Below, piece by piece: positions 36,357-49,068 of a DNA stretch of 64,000 nucleotides. Each line of letters opens with the position of its first letter. Position 1 is the first letter of the stretch. Origin of the DNA: Clitopilus passeckerianus (lineage: Eukaryota > Basidiomycota > Agaricomycetes > Agaricales > Entolomataceae); the NCBI GenBank assembly GCA_944990035.1, contig CALYLX010000150.1, positions 1-64,000 on the forward strand, given 5' to 3'. Both the position numbers and the translations under genes were made by a program. The notes under the pieces are model-generated. The model saw only the letters and a list, made by a program, of their open reading frames with translations. It did not search any database and was not told the DNA's origin.

Positions 36357-39139
36357 TCATCCACCCGCTTTTGATTCTGCATCGGCTGGTCTCGATACCC
36401 CATCGTCTTCTTCACTTTCTTCCTCTTCTTCTTCTCCCACTTCACTACCGTCTTCCCCCTCGGAACCTTCTTCACTTTCGCCGTCGCCGTCACTCTCCTC
36501 TTCTTCATCCTCTTCGTCCTCCTCCTCCTCGTCCCCCCCTTGATTCTTGTCAATATCTTCGTAAAATTTGTCGAGATCTTTCCAAGGACCTTTAGCCGGC
36601 GCATTGACAGGTGAAGATCCCCGCGGCGTCAATACAATCGGTGAAGCGACTGCGGGAGCACCTTTTGAAATTTGCGGCATTGGGACGGAAGATATGGCAG
36701 TGGGAACGGGCAGTTGTGGTGTCTCGTCAACGGTATCTCGGAGCGAAGATTCGACGCCCCTTTCCAGCCAATTAGGCAACATTGCATCCGAGCGGCTGGG
36801 TTTGCCAGATACCAAACTCAACGATCCCAGGATCGCATTATCGTCATCTACAGTCAAGTGTTACCAGGTGTTCTGTTCCTATGAAAAAAAAATAGCCATA
36901 CCTATGCGCCCAGAGTCGAGATCTACATCGGCTGATTTCCCTCCAAAGAGGACTAGTTTGACTTGCTCTCTCCTCAAGACAACACCAGCCCTGGGCTCCG
37001 TGGATTCCCCATTTATCAATGCGTTGCTGGTGAGGCCAGAAAGTAGAGACGCCAGCATCCTTGCCCGATCCCGAACGTCATAGTTGAGATCATACCGAGC
37101 CAGAGAGAATACATATTGACTTAACAAGCCAAGAGTTCGATCTGCAGGACTCAATACAAGCAACTTTGAGGCTAGTGTAACAATTTGTAGCTTGGCGATT
37201 GCCGACTAGGACCGGGGTACATGAATGAGTTGAGAGCTCCATAATCTCGACGGAAACAATCTCACCTCATGAGAAAAACCTTTGGTTGCTTTCCTGAGAA
37301 CGTCAGGAGCCCATGCAGCCACGCCGTCAGGACCAGGTCCCGGTTCCTCAGTTGCGGCATATTGCCCCACCAACCAGAGCACGCATGCGCGAGCCTGATC
37401 GTGTCTAATATCATCGATCCGCCGGGCCAGATGCGAAATGATCGAGAGAGGATTTCGTCCTGCACCCACGATGCTTGGAGATGACGCGGATAACTGGCTT
37501 TGCACAAGGAATTTGAGGACCATCACTGCACTGCTTACGACGGAGTCTGACGTGAACGGTTGGAACGGTTACTCAGATACATTAGCTAGGCGACCTACCA
37601 TGGTTGTGCTTGATCATAGCCGTTAGTGCAGTAAGACATTGCTGGCCTGATTCCGGGATAGTGTGTGCACATTTTCCGATTCCAAGAATGGCGTCTGAAA
37701 CGACGACATCGTCCGGATCCTCTGAATAGTCCTGAATCCACATATAAGCCAAAGATCCATGCGGACATGGAGAAGCGTATACAATCAACTCCCTGAGGAT
37801 CGCGGGATATGTTTCCGTGGTGATTATGTTTAGCAACAGATTAATCTTGTCTTGCTTGACCTGGCGAGGGTCGTCGCTTCGCACGAGGAAACGGGTGTAA
37901 AAAGGTGAAAAAAGACTCTGCAGAGTGATATTAGCGAGCATTCATTCCAAACCGTCAAAACTCACTGGATCATTTCGGGACAAGAATGAGATGTAGACAA
38001 GGACTATTCGCTCGATCTCGTTTGAAATGCTGAGGAGGCGTAGTAGAGGCTGAACGACTTTCCGCAAGTACGATGGAGGCGCTGCATAGTAGTACACTCG
38101 AACCACGGCCATCACAACCTGAACGCTGAAAAGTGAGGAGAATTCAAGTGGTTAATCCAAGCACATACCGCCGGATTCCGGCTCAAGAGCAGAGGCTCGA
38201 TAGACGTCAACAGAAGCTGTATATCTTTGTCTAGGTCTTCGCCATCCGGTCTCGGCAACATTGCACGAGCGTATTTGAGTAGTAGATCCACCACCTCTAC
38301 CTGGCCCCATTCATCTACATCTGCAATGACCTTACATAGTCGTCGGTAGTGGGAATGTAGCAGGTCCAGACGAGTGGGGCACACCGTGTCGAATGCGACG
38401 GTCACAGCGCCAAGCACCAACGCAGAACGATCCTTCAGTAGCGTGGTCAGGATCTCGATTAGAGCGGGGAGATGCGAGGAATCAAGTCTATTCAGGATGT
38501 TCAGCAGGGTTCCGTCGGGAAGCATGGACAAATCTTACTCATAGCATTTAGGGATGGCAAAAGCAGCATTCTTCCTAACATATGGGCTGATGTCTGCAGC
38601 ACATTTCTTGATTGCCAGAACGACGAGGCTTCCAATCATTGGCACCTTGATCCCGCTGAGGACACGAAGAGCCATGGCTCGAATGAGAGGGTTACTGTCG
38701 GTCAAGTCCTTCTGAAATGTGTTGATTGACAACAAAGCAAGATCTGGCTCCTGCTCTGCGTAACGAAGTAGGTAAATGTAGACCAGCTTGCGAATCTCGA
38801 GGTTCTGCGACGCGACATTCTTGACCACCTGGGCAAAGTATTCGGAAACGTTACGCCCCTTGGAGATGAGCTAAGGAGACTTTGGGTAAGTCAAAATAGC
38901 ACCCAGAAGACAAGACGCATGCATACTGCTATTAACCTCTTCATTGCGTCCAATTTCTCCCTGTCACTGTTGGAATCCAACTGCCGTCGGATGTCCTTGC
39001 CCTTGTCATCGGCCTCCAAGTATGTGTTCCGTTGCATCGTCAGATCCCTTGTATGCTCAGAGAACGACTCCTGTATACGCATCCCCAGTCGCGATGCATT
39101 CTCGGTGATTGTATTGAGATACTGTCCTGACATCGACAT
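36357..39139 (-). CDS. APL6: AP-3 adaptor complex beta subunit
   Basis: Large chain of the AP-3 coat that carries cargo from Golgi/endosomes to the vacuole. ATG 39139 begins [20 protein letters not shown]. The adaptin N-terminal alpha-solenoid follows: [115 protein letters not shown]. It continues through [40 protein letters not shown] and [20 protein letters not shown] to [20 protein letters not shown]. The C-terminal 90 residues form the very acidic hinge ([20 protein letters not shown]) typical of beta-3. The protein stops soon after it (ADAESKAGG), so there is no ear domain. At least seven introns of ~50 bases. No frame break seen. Confidence 0.92.
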
Positions 39140-39409
39140 GGTGGAGTTGGTCGAGGTCGGGCACGACTTCCAAATGGAGAACCCACGAGACGCCTCAATT
39201 GGACACGACTCTCACTCCTGACGTGGGTTTGAGCTTGTCGCCCACTTCTGCTTGTGATGTTTGCAGCAAACCAGCCTCCTTCGCCTGTAATCGGTCTGGA
39301 GATGGACGTGCCACTTGATGTCTGCCTTGGCTCGGCTACATGTTTATGGCCAATCACCAGTCCTTACGTTAATCAACCCGACTGTAGCGTTATGAGAGGC
39401 TCTGCCTTA

Positions 39410-39790
39410 CGACCATCATCAGTACCTTCATAGGGATCACAAATTGCCCGATCCTCACCCTATGCTCTCTTCACCCAATAATTCGGACACTGCAGTACCA
39501 TGTATCCGTCGTATGTGATCCACGATGGGAGGTCAAGACCTGTCTCAACGGATCCTCCCCACACCATGGTGAGGAGTCCTTCCACGTCGGGACTCTTCTG
39601 CAGGGCACAATGAGACATATCGTCCTATCTCTAGCCAAAGTCCTACTGCAATAGTGTCGAGAACAATGCGTTCTTGGAGAGGTGGCCACCCTACACATGT
39701 GGCCTACCTTTGGTTTATTCTCTCTAGAATAGAGGCTGGTCTATCGTTTTGCACATTTGTCTAGTGAAGTATCGGGCTCACACGAACGTC
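39410..39790 (+). repeat. Diverged direct repeat, copy 1
   Basis: Matches copy 2 about 0.5 kb downstream in the same direction. Shared blocks include the CACCCAATAATTCGGACA type stretch (CACCCATTAATTCGGACA in copy 2), CGATGGGAGGTCA, and GGACTCTTCTGCAG against GGACTCCTCTGCAG. Also shared are AGTCCTACTG against AATCCTACTG and the end GCACATTTGTCTAGTGAA against CACACATTTGTTCAGTAA. Boundaries are approximate. No coding motif. Perhaps a relic of a non-coding mobile element. Confidence 0.6.
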
Positions 39791-39929
39791 AATAGTCCCG
39801 CTCGGATGTTGGGACATAGAAGTTCTTATACTTTTCTGATTGAAAATTAATGAAAAAAATATTCAGCAGGAGGCATCACCTCTCATGAACGGCGCCCGCC
39901 TACGCTACGCAGTTGTGGATGCTCAACTG

Positions 39930-40385
39930 GTCTCAGCGACATGAGGTTATACCTATCCCATTCTCAGCACCTTGGAAGGGATCCCAGAGTAACTCGACTC
40001 TCACCCAACTTTCTCGCCACCCATTAATTCGGACATTACAGAGTCATCATCCAGACGACTATCGACTTGAAGCCAAGGTGGTGGGTTCTCGATGGGAGGT
40101 CATTTTGAGGGCTCGAGGAGCTTGGACTATTCCCAACAGACCCGTTAAGCCGCATGGGACGCTTGCACGGGGGTCCACCCACACCTGGACTCCTCTGCAG
40201 AGCTTAACGAGACTCATCGTTCACATATCTCTGTGCCAAAATCCTACTGTAGAGGCGTTGGGAACAGTGCGTTCTAGGAGATATGGCCATGCGAATCCAC
40301 GGCCTACCCTTGATTTGTTCTTACTGGGATGGGGAATGGCTAACACCGTTCACACATTTGTTCAGTAAATATAAGGCCTGACATG
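39930..40385 (+). repeat. Diverged direct repeat, copy 2
   Basis: Second copy of the repeat at 39410-39790, slightly longer because of extra bases in the first half. I estimate two thirds identity over the best blocks, by eye. Both copies lie between AP-3 beta and the unknown gene. Confidence 0.6.
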
Positions 40386-40700
40386 AAATTCTTGGATTTC
40401 CCCGTGCCATTTATAGTTTGTCAGGAAACGAAAAGCAAACCACATGTCAAATTACTGCCATCCAAAATGCTAGTGGTCCCCGAATAAGGCTGGGACCTTG
40501 CAATGCCCATAGGAAATGCTCTTCGACAATGACATTGAAGTTGTTAGTGCTATCGTGCGTCATAGGTTTGCTGGTATGGGCTTTCTTTATCTCGCCAGCC
40601 TCAGTGTCAGCCACTTGGAAAACTGTCCTATAAGGTGACGTACCTGAGAGGCCAGTCCTCATTTTCTTCCCTCGCCTACTCCTTCCAGGCCTCTCTAGGG

Positions 40701-42732
40701 ATGCCGGGCTTTCGACTGCGCTTCAAACAAACCGTCAGAGCGATTCGGACCGACCTTCATCCAGAGGAGCCGAGAAGGAGAGTGGCAGCTGCCGCTGAGC
40801 GAGGTCTCGCGGCGGGGATTTCTCGTTACATGCTACTTTATTTTGAGACTGACGACACTTTTTGGCTCAACGTACATTCCATTGATGATCGTCGCGTGGT
40901 TGCTTTACTCACCGAATTAACAGGCTATATCTACTCACTCACGAACTTCGAAACACACTGCTTTCATTCTTTCATACCGCCGGCGCCAATCCGACCCACT
41001 TTCCCATGGGCCTTTGCACGGCAGGTAACGCACAGCCTTTGCGAGAAGGGCGCATATACGCAAACATGTTTAGCCAGTGGCTTTCAGACCTGTATGACCT
41101 GATTCTATTTGCGTTTTGACCACGGGTTCTTACCTAACGGCAATTCTACAGCCTATTTGGAACCAACCATAGAGCTTTACAAAGCCCACCACCACCACAG
41201 GCCTTGACATTCAGGCGATGGATCCAAAATTTGCTAGATTACCCCTCTGGGACAGCCAATATGGTCGTGATGAAACGCCTAGAGTCACCCAACAACGCTC
41301 ATACTCGACGTCGATATACTGCCTTCCCTCGTACTTCGCGAACGAAGCACAATCTCAGCAGCTGACTTTCGTGATCACCTTGACCACCTCTAGTTTCACT
41401 TCATCAAATCGGGCGCCTACCGGTTCAAGGCACCACCCCTAGACGCTGACCGCTCAGCGAGCACAATGAAACGGGCTGATCAGAAAAAGCTGGCTTGGTC
41501 TGGGGATGCTACCTTCTATGACATCAACGGGAAGGGAACGGAAAGGGCAGTGCCGAATGCACCGCTAGCTTTTATCGAGATGAGTGGGCTCGTTCTAACG
41601 GCGACTTATCGGAGGTCTGAACTCTTTTCAGGCATCTCAAGCCAACACGACCCACAACCGCGGCATGGCTACCATACCGGATTCGGCAGGCTACTTCTAC
41701 GAGCTTGAACCGTGGAAGAACACGAAGCTGGAACTGATTGGGAAACCGATGTCCGCCTCAGCCATGGGTTGTGATTTGAAAAGGACCCTAAGAAATTTGA
41801 TGATTGGTGGGATGACGCCTATTTTCCTATTGACGGACGCTCCTGGGAGGAGTGGGTCGCATTTCAGTAAGTCCTATCAATAGTATATGCTCGCCCATGT
41901 GCTCACCACGAGCTCTAGCGGGGACACTGAGCCTCACAGAGTTGAAGACTCGGAAGGCAGCAAAGCATCCTCATCCTCTAAACGAACACGCCCGGAAGAC
42001 GACCATGACACTAAGTGTGACAGCAATGAATCCGAATCCAACTCTCAAAAGTCTACGTTCGATCTCTCACGACTACCGAGCAATATACAGAAAATCTATC
42101 GTGACCAGCCAGAACTACTACTAGCAAAAGGGAACATTGATCCTAAGATCGGGCTTGGAACCGTGAAACCCACTTCTTGGTAGCTTCAGGAACGTTTGAC
42201 AAGTTTTACGGTTCTCCCACAAAAACTCAGACAGAAAAGCAGAAAGAATGGCAGGCAAAGTTACCGTTGAAATTCGGCCTTTCTTCGTCTTCATCACAGC
42301 CAACTACTCGGCGGCTTGCTGCCTGTCCAACGACCCAGAATTCTTCCATCTCGGAATCTCAATGTCCTCTCGCCTGGGCCACCTGCTCCTACTGATAGGA
42401 CTTCTGTCTACTCGTCAAGCGGATCTTATACTTCAAGTTCATCTACGATGGTTTTTAGTGCTTCAGGCTCCGAGTCATCCTCTAGTGGACTTCGAAATCG
42501 CTGTCGTCGCCCTTCTCCCAAGGTGCCGAAAGTCTCTGCCCAGTCCGATGTCTCATCATCGAGGACGGATATTACTGCTAAAAACCTTGAAAAGAAAGGA
42601 CGAGCCGCCGATCGGCTACCGGCAACTAAGTCATCGTCAACTGACACCAGCTCCTCACGTCCGGTTGGGGGTGGGCATGGCTTCAGAGGAAACCGAAGCC
42701 TTCAGGAAGCTCTTCGACGCAGCGGGATGTGA
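40701..42732 (+). CDS. Unknown protein gene with several frame breaks
   Basis: Not recognised. Coding-like sequence runs from ATG 40701 (MPGFRLRFKQTVRAIRTDLH) through YMLLYFETDDTFWLNVHSID, then KRADQKKLAWSGDATFYDIN, PLAFIEMSGLVLTATYRRS, MATIPDSAGYFYELEP and, in a shifted frame, VEEHEAGTDWETDVRLSHG. After an in-frame TGA comes KDPKKFDDWWDDAYFPIDGR and SWEEWVAF. A clean intron (41872-41922, GTAAGT..TCTAG) leads into EDSEGSKASSSSKRTRPEDD and LSRLPSNIQKIYRDQPELLL. The tail is serine-rich (SVYSSSGSYTSSSS, LRNRCRRPSPKVPK) and ends RRSGM. At least four frame changes and one stop interrupt it. Tryptophan- and aspartate-rich patches suggest a real folded protein. It is either a gene damaged by base errors or a young pseudogene. 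Confidence 0.5.
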
Positions 42733-43141
42733 TTTTAGAGTCTTACGACTTGGGTTGGTCGAGATCTCTCTTCTTCATTTGAAACGTACATTTATCTACT
42801 CCGACGACATGTCACATATATTTCACTATGAAATTACAAGGTACCGTACATACCATCATCTACTGCACCTACAATACCTAGATTTCATAGTTGTACAATA
42901 CATCCTAGAATTATTTTACCCTGGAATAGTAGACTCCGTTTGACGAAACCCTACGCACATAATCTATTTTGATCAAGACGAGTGACTCCTTGAATATCAG
43001 CCCCTCAGTATATCTTTAGGAACATACATAGAAGGAGTGAGCACCAACGAATTCTAATAATGGAACGCCATTATATATCACAGCAATAACGATAACAACA
43101 AGTTGCAATCAAACCCCTCTCAACAGCTCATTCTACACTTG
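42733..43141. other. Convergent 3' region, AT-rich
   Basis: About 0.4 kb between the unknown gene and the ZPR1 stop. An AT-rich tract (42830-42930) and likely 3' ends. No gene seen. Confidence 0.45.
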
Positions 43142-44899
43142 TCATGAAGACGCGCTCTCCGCCGTCGACTCAGCCTCCTTCTCCCCACTGTCTGCCGAAT
43201 AGTTCTCGACCTGAATATCATTCAGCCCTAGCTCCTCGTCCTGCTCCCAGGTCCGATCATACAGCTCGATGGTCATGTTCGGATCAGGATCTGGCGCGTA
43301 CAGGTTTTGCATGTACGAATTTGCGAGTGGGTCGTCGAGGATAACTGTGAATGGTCGTGCGGCGTCCTTGACCTAAGGAGGCATTCATATGAGCTAGAGT
43401 GTACGGGGAGTGAATATATGCATGAAGAACGCACATCTTTCAGGTTCGCGAGGAACGTCTCGAATGGGAGCCTATCATCAATCGAAGGTGCGTCACCGAT
43501 ATACGCCTTCTCGGAAAGCTCTTCGAAAACTTGGTTCAATATGCCCTCCAGGGTTGTGAACCGGCCTCCCAGGGTTCCATGGGTGAGCACTAGATCAATC
43601 TCTGGGATCGCAAGACCCGCAGTCTCGCTCTGAACACTCAAACGTCAGGAAGTTATTATGAGGTAAAACGGAAGAAAATTGTTCACCTTTAGGATGTCTC
43701 TACTCAGATCTTCCTTATCTTCGACCTTGAGAATGATTCTTTTCCCTTTTTCGCTGATCGCAGCGCCGGATTTGACTTCATTGTCTCTGTACCCACATCT
43801 GTCGCAATTTGTCGACATGATGAGGACCTCCTACGTCATAAGGAAAGTTTGTGAGCAACGGAAAGGCCGGATGAAGCTCCGAAACTGACCTTGAAGTAAG
43901 GTATATTAACCTTCTTCATCTTGGTGTCCAGTGCATGACCACAACTTGAACAATGCCCATGGAACACCAACACCTCGTCGTTCGGAACCGCACCTTCCTC
44001 AGTTATCGCTTCCTCCTCTTGCTGATCCTCACCTTCGGCAGCAACCAGTCCCAGCGCAACGTTCTGCTCGAAAGTCCTGGAGTAAACCCGCAGGTTCCAT
44101 TTCGGGTCAGACGTGCTCCCCATAAACTCGATCCATGAATTTCCAGATGGGTCATCCAATTTGACCGTAAACGCAGGCATAGGTTTATCCTTATCGGATG
44201 CCTTCTTCACTCTACCAGTCGTCTGTTCCTCTTCCTCTTCGTCATCTCCTAGGATCTCTCTAAGGTCGTTTAGGAGGGCTTCTATGGTGTTATATCCCGC
44301 CTCGTCTTGAACTCTACGGAGGGGCTGATCAAGACTGAGATCCGTCACGACGTCTCTGATTAAGCCTTCTACAGTGGTAAGCTGTCCGCGCTTTGTTGGT
44401 GGGAGCGTGAGTTGGTATTCGGGGATGATAATTTCGCAGTTGGGAGATCGGACAATTTGGCGGTCTAGATCAGATCGTTCTAGGATTTTGGCTGTGTATA
44501 GCTGGCCTTCAGCTGTACGAGTAGCGTTCTGTTAGTAATGGGATTGTAAGTTTAACACCGGAGAATCTTACGTTGTATGGTGGAAGCAGCCTGGATTTCG
44601 TTATTCGATGCTCCGCAATGTTCACATCGGAACGACATGACGATAATTTCACGGAAGTAGGGTATGGAGGTAAGCATCAGGCGGGTAACTCCCTAAGAAA
44701 CAAGGCCTTTCTTGAGATATCTCGCTTTCAATGTATGGAATTGGTTACGTACCTGTTCGTGGCAGTTCATGCATAGCGAATCTATTTCCTGGATGACCTT
44801 GTCTTCACTGTCATCACCAGTAGTCTCGTCCACATTTGGTTCTTCATCAGTCTTAGTCGCGAGCGTTCCAATAGCAGGAAAAAGATTCTCAGTCGCCAT
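43142..44899 (-). CDS. ZPR1: ZPR1 zinc-finger protein
   Basis: Conserved eukaryotic protein that binds translation elongation factor eEF1A and is reported as a chaperone for it. ATG 44899 gives [20 protein letters not shown]. The two duplicated modules are visible. The first zinc ribbon is CMNCHEQG then [13 protein letters not shown], with [13 protein letters not shown] between. The second is CSSCGHALD then [16 protein letters not shown] with VNIPYFKEVLIMS. Each is followed by its double-psi domain: [12 protein letters not shown] and [31 protein letters not shown] and [16 protein letters not shown], and [13 protein letters not shown] and [15 protein letters not shown]. The intermodule linker is acidic (GDDEEEEEQ). 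Introns of ~50 bases. The frame is clean. Confidence 0.95.
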
Positions 44900-45434
44900 A
44901 GTGGTTACAGGGAAAGAATGAAGAAATGTTAATCAGTCCGAGTCAGACGTACAGTCTTTTTCGGTACTAATCTGGGTTTTGCTGGAACTTTTTTTTATCT
45001 TATCGCTTTACTTTGCAATGATTAGATCGACCTTAGTAAGGAAAGTCTTGTCTAATGGCGAATTCGGTGACCATTCTTTGACTTCATTGCAATAGATTTT
45101 CTGTGAAGAACATATACGAATCTGGTATAGATCGGAAGGCTCGCCTAGCTGCAAAATTATATTCTGTTACCAAAGCAATACAGTACACCCGTGTAAACTA
45201 CAATAGCCGCTCAAGGGTTTAAGACGGCTCTCTGGCTATTCCTTCCAACTACCGAGCCTTCATAACGGACTCTTGTCGACCCTGCCTAGCTTGACGTTGC
45301 CTGGTTTTCACTGAGCCTAGAATTGTTGACAAAGACGCGGAGAGGCTGTATTTCAAAAGCGACAAACAAGCACAAACAAGTTCACTGTAGCGTTGAGTGG
45401 AAGTTTTCAAGCAGCAGCGATCCCCTCGCAGATC
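44900..45434. promoter_or_regulatory. Divergent intergenic region, ZPR1 / Zn2Cys6 factor
   Basis: About 0.53 kb between opposing starts. An A/T-rich patch (TTTTTTTATCTTATCG, around 44990) lies near ZPR1. Expected to hold both promoters; no specific site assigned. Confidence 0.4.
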
Positions 45435-48400
45435 ATGCTGCCAGTGCCTATGAACACTGCAGAGCACGGCGTGGGGATACCTACGTCGTTGCAATCAGCC
45501 TTACAGATGGACCCGAACCAGCATGCTCAACAGCAGCAACAACAACAACATCAGCAACAACAACCACAACCAGGCTCTTCCCAGAACGTAGCAGCGGGTA
45601 GACGTCGAAGACGAGCAGAAATGGGAGGGGACGAGCCACATTCAGCCTCTGAACCACGTCGATTGAGACGATCGCATGAAGCATGTGCAAGATGTAGGAG
45701 CAAGAAAATAAAGGCAAGTCCCGTCGGGCGACACCGGCGGCAATTTCCATCATTCGACAAGGGCTTTAACTGACATTTACTCTTCGTCGTCGTCGTTTGT
45801 CCTTGAAATGTTCAGTGCGATTCAAAACATCCAAGATGTACCGCATGTCAGACGGCAGGCACTATCTGCAACCAGGAGGACCGTCATCGTCAGACTCTCA
45901 CTCCTCGTGGCCACACTGAGCGGATAGAACTCCAAGTAGCCCAATGTGAGGCCCTCTTGAAGCGTCATATTCCTGGGTTTGAGCTGGAGAAACTCGATGA
46001 CATCTGTGCTCGCGAAGGCATCGATCTCTCGTCGGTGCAGCTTCCATCCTCCTCTGCGAACTTCCAATTCCAGCAGTCCCCGACCAGCCCTGTTTTCCGG
46101 CCCGGTCCTCCCGTAAACCAGCAGCCCATGGCCCCTGGTCAACCAGGCATGTATTATCCACCTATGCCTCCTCATATGATGCCACCGCCGCCTGGCTACC
46201 CAATGATGCCCCCTTATCCGCCCCCTTTCCCTATGGGGCCTCCTGGACCCTATCCCATGCACCCTGGCTTCCAGCCGCCTCATGGTGCATACCCTATGCC
46301 CGGCCAGTCAGGTGGACCTCCTGGTCCGCCGGGACAGGCTCCTCCTCAGCCCCAGCAGCCTTCTGCTTCCTCCTCCTCTGGAAGCTCGCCTGCCCGTGCA
46401 CCTGGCGGTCCTTCTAAGGGTGTTGACCCCAATGGTAACGATATGTCCAACACCGAGGCCCTTGCCAAAAGCTTTGGTGTCTCATCGGCCATTGTCAATG
46501 AACTCAGGGTCTCCCTTCCCTCTGACAGGGAGGATATTGCTGTTGGTTCGAGTGGGCTTGCATCTGGACGGGATCGTGATATTCACGAGTCGTCTATCCC
46601 TCGAGATGCCAACAATTGGACTAGCGTCATCATTAGGCGCAACTCAACCGCTTCCAACGCGTCGTCTCAGACTTTGGAGCTTAGAGGTCCGCCAACCACT
46701 GCAACCATCGAGATCTGGTTGCCAAAAGATCGCGACATGGCATTCCAGGTCGTCGACACATACTTCAAGCATCTCAACATTCACCGACCTATCTTCATCC
46801 GCAAGGACTTTGAAAAGAGTCTCAATGACCTATACGACGGCAAGACATTCTTCCACGACCCTGGCTTCCTGTGCAGCGCCTACCTTGTCTTCGCTCTTGG
46901 GACGATGAGCGAAGTTAATCACCGCTCGGTCAAGAGCGAAGAAGGGCAGATCAACCTTCACGGGGTTGTGAATTTTGGATCCAAGGTGATGCCAGTCGAA
47001 TGGCCGGAGCACGACGAGTTTTTCGATAGGGCTCTTGCCATCAAGCCCGATCTACGGGTCACCGTCTCCAGCCTGCAAGCCTTGATGCTTCTGCACTGGT
47101 ACTTGTATACTGAGGTACATTATTTCCTTTCAAGTTCCCTAGTCAATTTTTCTAATACGCATTTTTCCAGCGACAAGGACGAACCCTCTGGAGGCTCGTT
47201 GGTAGCCTTGTTCGTATTGCAGTCGAGCTGGGTCTCCACCACGACCCCACGACACAAACAAACCCCACAACAGGAAAACCTGTCTTCACCAATGACGAAT
47301 CTCAGCTTCGCATCAACCTCTGGGGCATAGTCCTCGTCCACGACCGTGGCACATCCATTCTCCTTGGCCGCCCATTGGGTATCGCTCCTGGCGATTTTAA
47401 CACCCCATTCCCCTTGCGTGAAGTCGCCGCTGGCATTTCCGTATTCTCCGAACATTTCGAGTTTTCTATGCCCATTGCTGATCTTCAAGCTGATATCATC
47501 AACTCGCTGTATACTCCCAAGAAGCAATCCGGGGAGCAGATGCTACAACATGCGGTCAGGATCATCAAGAATATGCGCGAGTTCAGGAAAACTTTGCCGG
47601 AGAAATATCATCCCTATTTCACTGGTACTGCGGATTGGCCCATGGACAGGAGAATTAAACTCGTGGAAGAGATTACGGGTGACGAAGGGCTCACTCTGTT
47701 GAAGATCAGCATTGCAAGAATTTTATTGCTGAGAGCCATCTTCAATTTCAAAGAGCTGTCTTACAAGGAGCGTCAGAGGGCGCTTGTTGATGGTAAGCAC
47801 TTTCCCCCACCACCTCTAGTTCCCGCTTTGTTGACATATATGCTTCCAGCCCTCATCACCTCGCATAACATGATCATCATCCACCACTCGCTCATCAGGT
47901 TCCCGGACGTTGGTTTCTTTACTTCACCTATTCCCCTCCACATCGCCGCCATGGTCATTCTATTCGGCCACATGTCCAAATGTGAAACCCTCACCCGGGA
48001 GCAAGCCATCCAAGATCTCTGGCTCTCCCTTGACATGCTGCCCAGGTTCCGCTGGCGCTGGGAGAGGAAAGACCTAAACGGTGGCCATCCTCTCATCGCC
48101 AGACTCGCCGAACGCGTCATGGACGTGGACCTCAGCCAGGTTGAACCCGTTTCCAACAATGTGCTTCTGCCTGAATCCCAGTGGGAGGATGAGTCTCCGG
48201 GAATCAGCCAACAGACGACACCCACCCTCGCACCTGCCTACGGACCCGTCACCGCGAACGGTGTCCCTGCTTATCATCATCGCATCAATGGTGGTTCTGG
48301 AGGGAGCAGTGGTAGTGGAGGCTCCACCCCACCTAATGGTCGCCAGCTGGCGGACGTGCCGAATGCACTCTTTTACCCATTCTATCCTGAGAATCTCTCG

Positions 48401-48704
48401 AATTTGCAGCAAAACAACGGTGGTGCAGAGCCAGTCGCGAACACCGCTCCTGGGGTCCAGCACTCCAATAGGGATTACGCCCAGTTGATGGCTGCTGCTG
48501 CTGCCCCAAACCATAGTGCCGCCTATGGCTCACAGGATACATATGTTTCTGAGGAAAGAGATTCGCATGCCCATGCCATTCATCCCAACATGGCTATGTG
48601 GATGAATGTCGTAAGTTCTTTTCGCAACCTCGCCCTCAATACAACTGATTTGTCCTCTACAGAGAGGATCCAACATGCCCAATTATCCTCAACCACCGCC
48701 TTGA
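45435..48704 (+). CDS. Zn2Cys6 fungal transcription factor
   Basis: Nuclear regulator with a fungal binuclear zinc cluster and a fungal-specific regulatory domain. ATG 45435 (MLPVPMNTAEHGVG) leads a Q-rich stretch (QHAQQQQQQQHQQQQ). The cluster is ACARCRSKKIK joined to CDSKHPRCTACQTAGTIC, giving C-x2-C-x6-C-x6-C-x2-C-x6-C. The intron inside it (45714-45815) starts GCAAGT, so it is a GC-AG intron. A coiled linker (ELQVAQCEALLKRH) and a proline/methionine-rich segment (PPMPPHMMPPPPGYPM) follow. The middle domain begins IEIWLPKDRDMAFQVVDTYF and runs through ALMLLHWYLYTE, RTLWRLVGSLVRIAVELGLH and LRINLWGIVLVHDRGTSILL. The C-terminus has alanine and glycine runs. The last exon ends RGSNMPNYPQPPP. 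Target genes unknown. The frame is clean across about five introns. Confidence 0.92.
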
Positions 48705-49068
48705 AACTGCGAACTTTTTGATACTTTATATGATTCATGGCCTCTAACCTTATTCTCTCCCTTCGAATTCTCCCATTGTATCCCTCTTCCCTCCAACCAT
48801 TCGTTTATTTGTTGTGTTTTGTCTACCTGTCTGCCTCTCGATGTCTGTAAACTACTATCGGAAGGACTGCATCTTACGACCGGTCCTCACCGTGCTATCG
48901 CTATTTCGATCCATTCTATACTGTATTCTAGTGGGCCTTACAATATAGATTTCTTCTCTCTGCAATTAGACGAACTTTCCGATCGATGGACTCCGCCGGT
49001 GACGGATAAGATCAAAGTCGGGAAAACATCCGCCACCACCGCCATAACGCGGTCCTCATTTTGCCTTC

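Noticed and set aside
39410..40385. LTR retrotransposon flanked by LTRs
   Set aside because: The two copies are almost adjacent with no reverse transcriptase or integrase between them.
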